7,837 bases of DNA from Sphingobacteriia bacterium (lineage in GTDB: Bacteria; Bacteroidota; Bacteroidia; NS11-12g; UBA955), in the NCBI GenBank assembly GCA_021151535.1, contig JAGKXC010000111.1:1-7837 (forward strand), read 5' to 3'. This document shows positions 1-6,516 of the stretch, piece by piece. The translations under genes and the position numbers were made by a program. The notes beneath the pieces are model-generated. The model was not told where the DNA came from, did no database searches, and worked only from the letters and a program-made list of their open reading frames with translations. Numbering within the stretch: the first letter of the stretch is position 1; each line of letters starts with the position of its first letter.

Positions 1-1158
1 TATGACAATTACAAACTCAGCAAGTGCTTGATGAAAGCAACGGTAAAAGATGGCAAATTGGCTATCAATCCGTTGAAAGCGGATGTATTTGGTGCAACGG
101 TTGAATTGGATAACATGGGCTACAGCTACCAAAGAGGAGGAAAGCCTTTTGCTAGTATGGGCTTGAAACTATTGAATATGAACCCTGCCGGAGTGAGCAA
201 TGAAATCTCCATGATTCAGAAATACGCCCCCATCTTGGCGAAAATTACAGGTTTGGCGAATTTGAGCACCTCATTCTCGTCTAATTTCAGCAAGAATATG
301 GATGTGGAAATGGGAAGTATCGAAGCCAATGGTATTTTGGATTTGGTGAATGGAAGAATGGAAGTGCCTGAATGGTTGAAAGAAACGTCAAAAACGCTGA
401 ATTGGGGCGTAACCAACATGATTTTGAAACCCACCAAAGCGGCATTCTTGGTAAAAGACGGCAAGATGATGTTGAAAGACACCATTACAGTGGCTTTACC
501 AAAAGAAACCACGATGCGTTTGGGCGGTCATGTTACATTAGACGAGAAGCTGAACATGGGCGGAACGTTGATAGCCAAAGGCAAAAAGCTACCGTTTACG
601 ATCACCGGAACGGTGAAGAAACCAGTTATGAAAGTGAACTGGAAGGCATTGGGCTTACAAGTGGTTGCACCTGTATTGGACAAGGCGAAGGAACAAGCGT
701 TAGCGAAGGCGAGAGAGCAAGCGGATAAATTGTTGAAGGCGGCACAGGAAGAGGCAGACAAGGTGAAGGCGGCGGCGAAAACAGCAGCGGCGAAGGTAAG
801 ATCTGAGGCTGCAAGTTTGGCTGCGAAGCAGAAGGCTGAGGCGGATAAATTGGAGGCTGAGGCGTTGAAGAGGGCGAAAGACGAGGCAGATGCCATGGTA
901 AATAAGGCAACGGATCCATTGAGCAAGAAGGTAGCGAAAGCCGCTGCTGATAAGGCGTATCAGGCAGCAGAGAAAAAGGCTGCCGCCGCCAAGCAGAAAT
1001 CCTACGACTTGGCCGATAAGGCAGTAGCCGAAGCGGATGCGAAGGCGGATGCCATGGAGGCAGAGGCGAACAAAAAGGCCGATAAAATCATGGCCGATGC
1101 GCAAGCGCAGGCCGATAAAACCATCGCCGATGCCGATGCCAAAGCAACCATCAAATAA
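1..1158 (+). CDS. AsmA-like protein, C-terminal part (5' end outside window)
   Basis: The reading frame is open from the first base, so only the last 385 residues are visible and the start lies upstream. Residues 1 to about 220 show the alternating beta-strand pattern of the AsmA-like C-terminal region: short amphipathic strands with repeated phrases such as VKDGKLAINPLKADVFGATV, VKDGKMMLKDTITVALP and GTVKKPVMKVNW. From about residue 225 to the end the protein becomes a tail of some 160 residues made almost only of Ala, Lys, Asp, Glu and Gln, which should be a long charged helix or coiled coil. AsmA-family proteins are usually anchored in the inner membrane and face the periplasm. They are linked to outer-membrane biogenesis and lipid transport, and Bacteroidota members often end in this kind of tail. 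The family call is by pattern recognition. The N-terminal anchor cannot be seen. Confidence 0.75.
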   Translation, partial: YDNYKLSKCLMKATVKDGKLAINPLKADVFGATVELDNMGYSYQRGGKPFASMGLKLLNMNPAGVSNEISMIQKYAPILAKITGLANLSTSFSSNFSKNMDVEMGSIEANGILDLVNGRMEVPEWLKETSKTLNWGVTNMILKPTKAAFLVKDGKMMLKDTITVALPKETTMRLGGHVTLDEKLNMGGTLIAKGKKLPFTITGTVKKPVMKVNWKALGLQVVAPVLDKAKEQALAKAREQADKLLKAAQEEADKVKAAAKTAAAKVRSEAASLAAKQKAEADKLEAEALKRAKDEADAMVNKATDPLSKKVAKAAADKAYQAAEKKAAAAKQKSYDLADKAVAEADAKADAMEAEANKKADKIMADAQAQADKTIADADAKATIK

Positions 1159-1771
1159 TATAAACCTCCTTGGGCTGTTGCTGGTTGGTGGAAAAAGCAG
1201 CAGAATGCAACAGCCCAAGGGCCTATTACCTTACCAAAATACCCCACAGTGGCAAAGAGCTGTAACATTGCTCCAAAATCATTGTAGCCAAATCCTTATT
1301 GGCATTCAGCCAGAAAATTTATATTTCTGGGAGTCAAACATCGCCCATCGCCCGTTCTTAATTGATAACCAAATCCTCGGCAACCACGGACCCGCAACGG
1401 CTTTTTTTACCGTAGCGGAATTCCTACAAAACCAGCCAGAATTTGATGGCGTAATGATACTCGGCTGTGATTACCCCTTGCTTACAAGCGCTTCAACAAA
1501 CAGCTTATTCTCTCATTTTCAGGGCGATAGCCGTTTAAACCCGGTTTGTTTTGAAAACCCAAACGACGAGAAACCAGAACCCCTGCTAGCCATTTACACC
1601 CGCGAAATCCTAGCCGATTACATGCAAGCATACAAGGAAAATCCGCAATTATCGCCCCGGAAATTCTTTGAAAATTGGCCCATTCAACGCATAAAACATA
1701 CCCATCCGGAAGAGTTAACCAGCGTGGATACCCCAGAAATGTATCATGAAATCCTGCAAAAAATGCAGTAA
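1136..1771 (+). CDS. mobA: MobA-like molybdenum cofactor nucleotidyltransferase
   Basis: A 211-residue protein of the NTP-transferase (GT-A-like) fold, the usual size for MobA, which joins GMP from GTP to molybdopterin in the cytoplasm. The nucleotide-binding signature is LLLVGGKSSRM (residues 14-24), with the expected lysine at K28 in PKGLLPY. GNHGPATAFF (82-91) matches the family's GPLaG segment, and GCDYPLL (110-116) carries the metal-binding aspartate D112. SPRKFF and SVDTPEMY near the end fit the family's C-terminal pattern. The usual RMG-xDK appears here as RMQQPK, a slightly divergent loop. I chose the ATG at 1136 because it gives a normal short lead into the signature. It overlaps the upstream gene by 23 bp, and another ATG lies at 1130. 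The neighbouring fdhD supports a molybdenum-cofactor role. A related nucleotidyltransferase such as MocA is possible. Confidence 0.8.
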   Translation: MPKQPSNNINLLGLLLVGGKSSRMQQPKGLLPYQNTPQWQRAVTLLQNHCSQILIGIQPENLYFWESNIAHRPFLIDNQILGNHGPATAFFTVAEFLQNQPEFDGVMILGCDYPLLTSASTNSLFSHFQGDSRLNPVCFENPNDEKPEPLLAIYTREILADYMQAYKENPQLSPRKFFENWPIQRIKHTHPEELTSVDTPEMYHEILQKMQ

Positions 1772-1806
1772 TTTCATTCTCAAATTGGTAAGTTTACATT
1801 TTTAAT

Positions 1807-2628
1807 ATGTCGTTCAAGTTCTCCGCTCAACCCCATCCCGTTCAACGATTCAAGCAACAAGACGTTAGCTTCGTGAATGATTTTGTGGCAGTGGAAGAGC
1901 CTTTGGAAATCCGGTTGCAATTTTTTGATTCGGGCGATTGGCAGGAAAAATCCTTGAGCATCACCATGCGCACTCCCGGAAACGATACGGAATTGGCCTT
2001 GGGATTTTTGTTTACCGAAGGCATTTTACAACCCGGGGAAACCCTGGATAACATTGTGGAATCAGCTGCCGACAATTCCATTTTAATGGTATTTCCGCAA
2101 AGCAAAAGTTTGGATTGGCAGAAGCTACAACGACATTTTTACACGACCTCCTCTTGTGGTGTCTGCGGAAAATCATCCATCGATTCGGTAAAAACCAGTT
2201 GCGATGTGTTTAACCCACTTGAACCTGTTTCGCCGCCGGAATCAACAGATGCTGAAAGTATCCGAATTGCCATTAGCAAAGACAATCAAACCTGGACGCC
2301 CGAGCAACTGTATGTATTGGACGAGATTGTGCAGCAGCACCAAGAGCAGTTTGGGCTAACCGGCGGCATCCACGCATGTGCCTTATTTGCCAACGCATAC
2401 AAACCTAACACACACAACGCCGCTGATATTTCTACGCAAACTGAGGCCCACACACCTTCGCTCATTGCCATTCGCGAAGATGTAGGCCGGCACAACGCGC
2501 TCGATAAATTGGTGGGTTGTATGCTACAACAGCAACAAATCCCTGCAACGCAGCAGCTACTTTGGCTTAGCGGCAGATGTTCATTTGAAATGGTTCAAAA
2601 AGCCATCCCTATTTTTGCAGTCCCTTAA
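1807..2628 (+). CDS. fdhD: FdhD sulfurtransferase for formate dehydrogenase, C-terminus missing
   Basis: FdhD passes sulfur from a cysteine desulfurase to the molybdenum cofactor of formate dehydrogenase and related enzymes. The family motifs appear in order: TELALGFLFTEGIL (about 61-74), the sulfur-carrying pair C117-G-V-C120-G, LTGGIHACALF (184-194), REDVGRHNALDKLVG (223-237) and LSGRCSFEMVQK (254-265). Normal FdhD proteins continue for about 40 more residues after this last motif, with a pattern like AVSAPSSLAVELAEE...GF...FNVY. Here only AIPIFAVP follows before a TAA at 2626. The total of 273 residues looks normal only because the internal segments, for example between H189 and R223, are longer than usual. 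No other frame after 2600 restores the missing tail. The gene is therefore either a recently damaged copy or a shortened variant. It lies 35 bp after mobA and is probably cotranscribed with it. Confidence 0.85.
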   Translation: MSFKFSAQPHPVQRFKQQDVSFVNDFVAVEEPLEIRLQFFDSGDWQEKSLSITMRTPGNDTELALGFLFTEGILQPGETLDNIVESAADNSILMVFPQSKSLDWQKLQRHFYTTSSCGVCGKSSIDSVKTSCDVFNPLEPVSPPESTDAESIRIAISKDNQTWTPEQLYVLDEIVQQHQEQFGLTGGIHACALFANAYKPNTHNAADISTQTEAHTPSLIAIREDVGRHNALDKLVGCMLQQQQIPATQQLLWLSGRCSFEMVQKAIPIFAVP

Positions 2629-2671
2629 AGGGTGACCCGTTCCCATGCCACCAAACACCGGGATTTTTAGC

Positions 2672-2684
2672 AAGGCATTGCCTT
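2672..2684. repeat. 13-bp palindrome between fdhD and tRNA-Pro
   Basis: AAGGCA and TGCCTT flank a single T, 12 bp before the tRNA gene. Two smaller palindromes, CCCTTAAAGGG (2622-2632, covering the fdhD stop) and GGGTGACCC (2630-2638), lie just upstream. They could be remnants of a small repeat or a site near the tRNA promoter. The symmetry can be seen directly, but no function can be assigned. Confidence 0.3.
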
Positions 2685-2695
2685 ACTGTTAAAAT

Positions 2696-2772
2696 CGGGA
2701 TGTAGCGCAGCCCGGTAGCGCACTTGCATGGGGTGCAAGGGGTCGTGAGTTCGAATCTCGCCATCCCGACCA
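2696..2772 (+). tRNA. tRNA-Pro (anticodon GGG)
   Basis: A complete 77-nt cloverleaf with an encoded CCA end. The acceptor stem is CGGGATG (2696-2702) with CATCCCG (2762-2768). The D stem is GCGC/GCGC (2705-2708 and 2718-2721). The anticodon stem is CTTGC/GCAAG (2723-2727 and 2735-2739) around the loop ATGGGGT, giving anticodon GGG at 2730-2732. The T stem is GTGAG/CTCGC (2745-2749 and 2757-2761) with the loop TTCGAAT. The discriminator base is A2769 and CCA is 2770-2772. A GGG anticodon, and an acceptor stem starting with an unusual C1-G72 pair followed by A73, fit proline tRNAs. It lies 67 bp after fdhD and is followed at once by a terminator, so it is probably transcribed as a single gene or read from upstream. 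Confidence 0.96.
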
Positions 2773-2774
2773 AC

Positions 2775-2809
2775 AAAAAAGGCCTTAGATTTCTTCTAGG
2801 GCCTTTTTT
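2775..2809 (+). terminator. Intrinsic terminator of tRNA-Pro
   Basis: A 14-bp stem, AAAAAAGGCCTTAG (2775-2788) with CTAGGGCCTTTTTT (2796-2809), has one G-T wobble and a 7-nt loop, and it ends in a run of six T. It begins 2 nt after the tRNA CCA end. The A-run and T-run on either side make it nearly symmetrical, so it could also stop transcription arriving from the other side. Confidence 0.9.
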
Positions 2810-2830
2810 ATTTTAGGAGAATTGAACCGA

Positions 2831-2894
2831 AATCGCCAATTTTGATATGTTTTTGGTGGTTATAATCGCCAATTTTGATATGTTTTTGGCGATT
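2831..2894. repeat. Two tandem 31-bp hairpin units upstream of the ATPase gene
   Basis: Unit 1 is 2831-2861 and unit 2 is 2864-2894, with 2 bp between them (period 33). Each unit has a 9-nt left arm AATCGCCAA, a 13-nt loop TTTTGATATGTTT, and a right arm. In unit 2 the right arm TTGGCGATT pairs perfectly. In unit 1 it is TTGGTGGTT, with two changes (T2857 and G2859) that still pair as G-T wobbles. The units are otherwise identical (29 of 31 positions). The outer ends also form an 11-bp inverted repeat, GAAATCGCCAA (2829-2839) with TTGGCGATTTC (2886-2896). The right arm of unit 2 contains the likely -33 promoter element, so a protein bound here could control the ATPase gene. The structure is visible directly. 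The function is inferred. Confidence 0.85.
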
Positions 2895-2917
2895 TCAACA
2901 AAAATTCCATACCTTTG
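2885..2917 (+). promoter_or_regulatory. Bacteroidota-type promoter of the ATPase gene
   Basis: TTTG at 2885-2888 and TACCTTTG at 2910-2917 match the Bacteroidota sigma-factor consensus (TTTG, then TAnnTTTG) with a 21-bp spacer, within the range known for these promoters. The -7 box ends 4 nt before the ATG at 2922, so the transcript should have almost no 5' leader. The -33 element lies inside the right arm of the second hairpin unit. Confidence 0.6.
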
Positions 2918-2921
2918 AATC

Positions 2922-4037
2922 ATGATAAAACGACAATTACTCACTGAAATTCAGCGTTTTAGTCACAAAAACAAGGCAATTATTGTCCTTGGGCCCCGCC
3001 AAGTTGGTAAAACTACCCTCATTAAAACGCTCATGGGCGGTGATGATTACTTGTTTTTAAATGGTGACGACAATGCCGTGGCCAAACAATTGTCGGAAGC
3101 AGACACATTCAAAATCAAACAGATTATCGGCAATCATACCAAAATTTTCGTGGATGAAGCACAGAAAATAAACAACATCGGGAATACATTAAAAATCATT
3201 ACCGATCAAATGCCCCATGTAGAATTATATATCAGTGGATCATCGTCATTGGAGATGAATCAAGCTATGCAAGAACCACTTACAGGAAGAAAATTCGAAT
3301 TTGAACTATACCCCATCAGTTGGAAAGAATTTGAAAACCATATTGGCTACCTCAGTGCAGAAAATCAGCTAGAACACAGACTCATTTATGGAATGTATCC
3401 AGATGTGCTCAACGACCCAACTTTGGAAACCAAAACACTAAAAAACCTCACACAAAGTTATTTATATCAAGACATATTGGCTCTCGCCGGAATTAGGAAG
3501 CCCGATATACTTGACCGTCTATTAATGGCATTAGCACTTCAAATTGGCAATGAGGTTTCATACAATGAGCTTGCACAATTGTTACAAATCGATAAAGGCA
3601 CAGTGATGAAATACATTGATTTGCTTGAGCAATCATTCATCATTTTCACACTGCCAAGTTTCAGTCGGAATTTGCGTAACGAAATCAAAAACAACCGAAA
3701 AATTTATTTCTACGACAACGGGATTCGCAATGCCATCATTAATAATTTCAATGGGTTAGAAACACGCACCGACAAAGGCGCATTGTGGGAGAATTTTCTA
3801 ATTGCCGAAAGAAGGAAACAAAATGCCTACACCCAAAACTATTGCAGAACGTATTTTTGGCGAACCCAGATTCAGCAAGAGATCGACTATTTGGAAGAAT
3901 CAAATGGCGAAATTCGCGCCTTTGAATTCAAGTGGAACAACACCAAAAAATACCGATACCCAGCAACGTTTGCAAATACGTATGAGTCAATTCCTGCGCT
4001 GATCGATAAAAACAATTTCCGAGAATTTATTGGTTAG
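2922..4037 (+). CDS. AAA_14 / DUF4143-type ATPase (COG1373-like)
   Basis: A 371-residue protein with the two-part layout of this family. The N-terminal P-loop ATPase has Walker A GPRQVGKT (24-31), Walker B IFVDEAQK (75-82, with D78 and E79), a sensor-like ISGSSS (104-109) and LTGR with R123, followed by ELYPISWKEF, a typical phrase of the family. The middle (about 190-245) looks like a winged helix: SYNELAQLLQID, then GTVMKYIDLLEQSFII. The C-terminal DUF4143 part (about 290-371) has a PD-(D/E)xK-like pattern, with D322 in EIDYLEE and E335-F-K337 in FEFKW, so the nuclease-like residues seem to be kept. Length and motifs suggest an intact gene. The biological role of the family is not settled. 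It stands alone, directly behind a tandem hairpin repeat and its own promoter, with no partner gene beside it. Confidence 0.88.
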   Translation: MIKRQLLTEIQRFSHKNKAIIVLGPRQVGKTTLIKTLMGGDDYLFLNGDDNAVAKQLSEADTFKIKQIIGNHTKIFVDEAQKINNIGNTLKIITDQMPHVELYISGSSSLEMNQAMQEPLTGRKFEFELYPISWKEFENHIGYLSAENQLEHRLIYGMYPDVLNDPTLETKTLKNLTQSYLYQDILALAGIRKPDILDRLLMALALQIGNEVSYNELAQLLQIDKGTVMKYIDLLEQSFIIFTLPSFSRNLRNEIKNNRKIYFYDNGIRNAIINNFNGLETRTDKGALWENFLIAERRKQNAYTQNYCRTYFWRTQIQQEIDYLEESNGEIRAFEFKWNNTKKYRYPATFANTYESIPALIDKNNFREFIG

Positions 4038-4158
4038 GATTAAGTCCATATTAACAAACCATGCCTGAAACGAAATCTTGTGGCATTTTCCAAAAAGATC
4101 TTTCTTCAACGCACTCACCTGAATTAAAATTGCCGTTGATTTCACCTATTTTAGTGCT

Positions 4159-4440
4159 GTGAAAAAATGGTTTCTTAACTTTATTACCTTAATCGCAATT
4201 TGTTTTACTTCATTTGTGATCACTTTTGGCCACGAAGAGGGTACTTTTAAATTTGAATTAGTAGGCGAATTCTTTACAACCGTTTTTACCATTTTCAAAT
4301 TCCCATTCGGGTATCTTTTACCCATAAAATTCTTGCCAGCAAGCCTCCTATTAAATTGTACTTTGTACACAATAGCCATTACATCACTTGATAAAGTTTG
4401 GCCCACCATCAGAAAAGGCAGCAACGAACATAAAGTCTAA
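4159..4440 (+). CDS. Small membrane protein of unknown function
   Basis: A 93-residue ORF starting with GTG at 4159 (MKKWFLNF...). It has a positively charged N-terminus followed by a hydrophobic segment at about residues 5-23, then two more hydrophobic stretches at about 36-54 and 58-76, and a short charged C-terminus. This is consistent with a protein of two or three membrane spans. I do not recognise a family. It stands 121 bp after the ATPase gene, with no clear promoter or ribosome binding site. It may be a real small gene, or the first part of a longer gene broken by a frameshift, because another hydrophobic frame opens just before its stop. Confidence 0.45.
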   Translation: MKKWFLNFITLIAICFTSFVITFGHEEGTFKFELVGEFFTTVFTIFKFPFGYLLPIKFLPASLLLNCTLYTIAITSLDKVWPTIRKGSNEHKV

Positions 4441-4570
4441 CGCTCAACAGCATTTCCTACCCAATCCACGTTATAAAACAATCATTCAAATTGGAAGAAT
4501 TTATGGCTACGTTTTGGGCGTTTATGGCGCAATGGCAATTGTTGCAATTGTTTTATATACAACCTTCTAA
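4388..4570 (+). CDS. Possible small hydrophobic ORF or frameshifted continuation of the previous gene
   Basis: This frame is open from 4376 and has no ATG. The only usable start before the hydrophobic part is TTG at 4388, which overlaps the previous ORF by 53 bp and would give 60 residues. The C-terminal third (IYGYVLGVYGAMAIVAIVLY) is a convincing membrane segment preceded by a charged NPRYKT stretch. The poor start and the overlap suggest either a very small gene with an unusual start or the true C-terminus of the upstream membrane protein, shifted by one base somewhere near 4400-4440. No function can be named. Confidence 0.25.
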   Translation: MIKFGPPSEKAATNIKSNAQQHFLPNPRYKTIIQIGRIYGYVLGVYGAMAIVAIVLYTTF

Positions 4571-4685
4571 TTGATAACTGCCCCAAATTTTCCTACACCC
4601 TTTCGCCATTTTTTCTCTCCCATTTCCCCTTTTCCTCCCCTTTCACTATCTTGCCATAACTTTATCGCCCGAAAAAAAACACCCC
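4571..4685. other. Pyrimidine-rich intergenic stretch before the M48 gene
   Basis: About 115 bp without a gene. From about 4590 to 4655 the plus strand is nearly all C and T, with no stem-loop that I can see. A -7-like TAACTTTA (4657-4664) stands 21 bp before the next start codon but has no matching -33 element, so a promoter for the M48 operon is likely here but cannot be fixed. Confidence 0.35.
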
Positions 4686-5819
4686 ATGTTACAAAATATT
4701 ACCTACCATGCCGTGCTCATCAACACGGATAACAAAGATTACCACCGACATGCGGGTGAACTGGAAATCAACGACTTCCAAATCCGATTCACCTCCGAAT
4801 CCCATAACATTACCTTCCCGCTCAACCAACTGCAAATCAGCATCGGCGGAGCTGGCGATCAGCTTATTTTCTTCCACCACCCCTCCCAACCCACGTTTAG
4901 CCTGTATTCCGATAACCATAGCATCCTCAAAAACCCCGTCCTGATTCAACATCCTGAGCTGCTTTCCCAAATCAAACAAGTAAAACAAGCCAAAAGAAAA
5001 ATCATCTATTCCATACTCCTTTTCGTTGGAATTATCGCCGGAATAACCGCTTCCCTCATCTTCTCAAAAGATTTCTTTGTACGGAAAATCGCAGAACAAG
5101 CACCCGTAGAATGGGAGCAAAAATTGGGCGATAAACTGTTTCAAGGACTGTCCATGCAATACGTTTTCATCAAAAACGATTCCCTCAAAACACGGTTTAC
5201 CCAAGTGGCGAAACCCCTGCTGGATCAAATCCAAAAAGACGGGGTGAAAGTGGATATTTACTTCACAAACGACCCCACCATCAACGCCTTCGCCCTACCC
5301 GGCGGAAAAGTGGTAATCCAATCCGGATTGATCGATAGAGCCGAATCCTGGGAAGAAGTACTCGGCGTGCTCAGCCACGAATTGGCCCACGTAACCCAAC
5401 GACATCACCTGCGCGGTATCATCAACAACATCGGATTGTACGCCATCCTATCGGCTTATTTTGGCGATATCAGCGCACTGGCCGGTACCGTAATTAACAC
5501 AGGCGGACAGCTGGCATCCCTCGCCAATTCCCGCGATTTTGAATACGAAGCAGACGAAGTAGGTTTAAGATACCTCGTTGCAGCTAAAATCAACTCCAAC
5601 GGTTTAATTACCTTCTTCGAAACCCTGAAAAAAGCACACAAAACAGAATTGCAAATGGAAAAGGAATTGTCTTTCCTTTCTACCCACCCTGCCACTGATG
5701 ACCGCATCGAAAATTTGAAGAAATTGCAAAAGAATTATCCAGCTTACACGCCAATAAAATTCACAGAATCTTTCCCAGATTTTCAACAAGCTATCGATAA
5801 ATCCATCAAGAATAATTAA
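4686..5819 (+). CDS. Membrane-anchored M48 family zinc metallopeptidase
   Basis: A 377-residue protein in three parts. Residues 1 to about 95 form a beta-rich domain (GELEINDFQIRF, ITFPLNQLQISIG) that resembles a PH-like fold. Residues 106-126 are a single hydrophobic membrane segment preceded by a Lys/Arg-rich stretch. The rest is the M48 peptidase domain, with the zinc motif H231-E-L-A-H235 in LSHELAHVTQRHH and the third ligand E286 in SRDFEYEAD. The phrases NAFALPGGKVVIQSGLI and FLSTHPATDDRI are also typical of M48C enzymes (the Oma1, BepA and LoiP group). The catalytic residues are complete. A charged stretch before the single membrane segment and the distal peptidase make a membrane quality-control role likely, although the topology is not certain. 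It lies 30 bp before the first AIM24 gene and probably leads that operon. The start ATG at 4686 is the first in the frame and fits the domain layout. Confidence 0.9.
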   Translation: MLQNITYHAVLINTDNKDYHRHAGELEINDFQIRFTSESHNITFPLNQLQISIGGAGDQLIFFHHPSQPTFSLYSDNHSILKNPVLIQHPELLSQIKQVKQAKRKIIYSILLFVGIIAGITASLIFSKDFFVRKIAEQAPVEWEQKLGDKLFQGLSMQYVFIKNDSLKTRFTQVAKPLLDQIQKDGVKVDIYFTNDPTINAFALPGGKVVIQSGLIDRAESWEEVLGVLSHELAHVTQRHHLRGIINNIGLYAILSAYFGDISALAGTVINTGGQLASLANSRDFEYEADEVGLRYLVAAKINSNGLITFFETLKKAHKTELQMEKELSFLSTHPATDDRIENLKKLQKNYPAYTPIKFTESFPDFQQAIDKSIKNN

Positions 5820-5849
5820 TTTCCAACCCTTTTAAATACAACCTTTTAC

Positions 5850-6509
5850 ATGAGAGTAGAAATCAAAGCAAAACCTGCTTTCGCATACCTCGACGTGGAA
5901 CTGCAACCCGGTGAAATCATTTTTGCCGAATCAGATGCCATGGCAACCATGCACGCAGATTTAGATATGAAAGCCAAGTTTAACGGTGGCTTTTTTTCAG
6001 GATTGTTGAAGAAATTCTTTGGCGGTGAAAGCCTTTTCATCAACCAATTTCAAAACAACACCTCACAACCCTTAAATCTTACCTTAACCCAGGCTACACC
6101 TGGCGATATGGAAGTGAGAAACCTTAACGGCGAAAGCTATTGCCTACAAAAAGGCGCGTACATCGCTTCAGATGCAGGTGTAAAAATTGGCCTAAAATGG
6201 GCTGGTTTCGGATCTTGGATCGGCAGAGAAGGCCTCTTTAAATTGGTAGTTTCTGGTTACGGAAACGTGTATTTTGGCGCATACGGTGGCATCGTTGAGC
6301 ACGAAGTAACAGGAGAATATATCGTAGACTCCGGTCACCTTATCGCTTATGAACCAACCATGAAATTAAAGCCCCAATTGGCTGGCGGAATCTTCAGCTC
6401 CATTTTCGGTGGCGAAGGTTTGGTAACCAAAGTAAAAGGATCTGGTAAAATTTATCTTCAAACCCGTAATATCTCTGGCTTGGCAGCTTGGGTAAATCGC
6501 CATTTATAA
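5850..6509 (+). CDS. AIM24 / TIGR00266 family protein, first of three
   Basis: A 219-residue protein made almost wholly of one AIM24 domain, a beta-rich fold of uncertain biochemical role. Family features are an N-terminal strand ending in LQPGEIIFAESDAMATM (18-34), the Gly-rich loop FNGGFFSGLLKKFFGGESLF (44-63), PGDMEVRNL, the motif E156-Y-I-V-D-S-G-H163, and FGGEGLV (186-192). There is no signal peptide or membrane segment. It begins 30 bp after the M48 gene and ends 7 bp before the second paralogue. It is the shortest of the set, with no N-terminal extension, and has a distinct C-terminal ending (LAAWVNRHL). The founding eukaryotic member, yeast Aim24, is a mitochondrial inner-membrane protein, so a membrane-linked role is plausible, but no activity can be assigned from sequence. 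Confidence 0.88.
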   Translation: MRVEIKAKPAFAYLDVELQPGEIIFAESDAMATMHADLDMKAKFNGGFFSGLLKKFFGGESLFINQFQNNTSQPLNLTLTQATPGDMEVRNLNGESYCLQKGAYIASDAGVKIGLKWAGFGSWIGREGLFKLVVSGYGNVYFGAYGGIVEHEVTGEYIVDSGHLIAYEPTMKLKPQLAGGIFSSIFGGEGLVTKVKGSGKIYLQTRNISGLAAWVNRHL

Positions 6510-6516
6510 TCGCCCT

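Noticed and set aside
528..1218. Long open frames on the minus strand opposite the AsmA-like tail
   Set aside because: They arise from the low-complexity GCG/AAG-rich coding strand, and their translations are skewed runs of Ala, Ser, Phe, Leu and Arg with no recognisable domain.
1789..1796. TAAGTTTA as a -7 box for fdhD
   Set aside because: It matches seven of eight bases in form, but no TTG-type -33 element lies at the right distance, and fdhD can be read through from mobA.
2600..2695. Simple frameshift in the fdhD 3' end
   Set aside because: The other two frames after 2600 do not give the expected FdhD tail, so a one-base fix does not restore the protein.
2831..2894. Possible CRISPR-like repeat
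   Set aside because: There are only two units, separated by 2 bp with no spacer, and no cas gene nearby. A promoter-linked inverted repeat explains it better.
4094..4103. AAAGATCTTT palindrome after the ATPase gene as a terminator
   Set aside because: The stem has no loop, is AT-rich and has no T-run after it. It is too weak to be called a terminator.
2696..4570. Integrative element using tRNA-Pro as attachment site
   Set aside because: There is no integrase gene, and no second copy of the tRNA 3' end is found downstream within the window.
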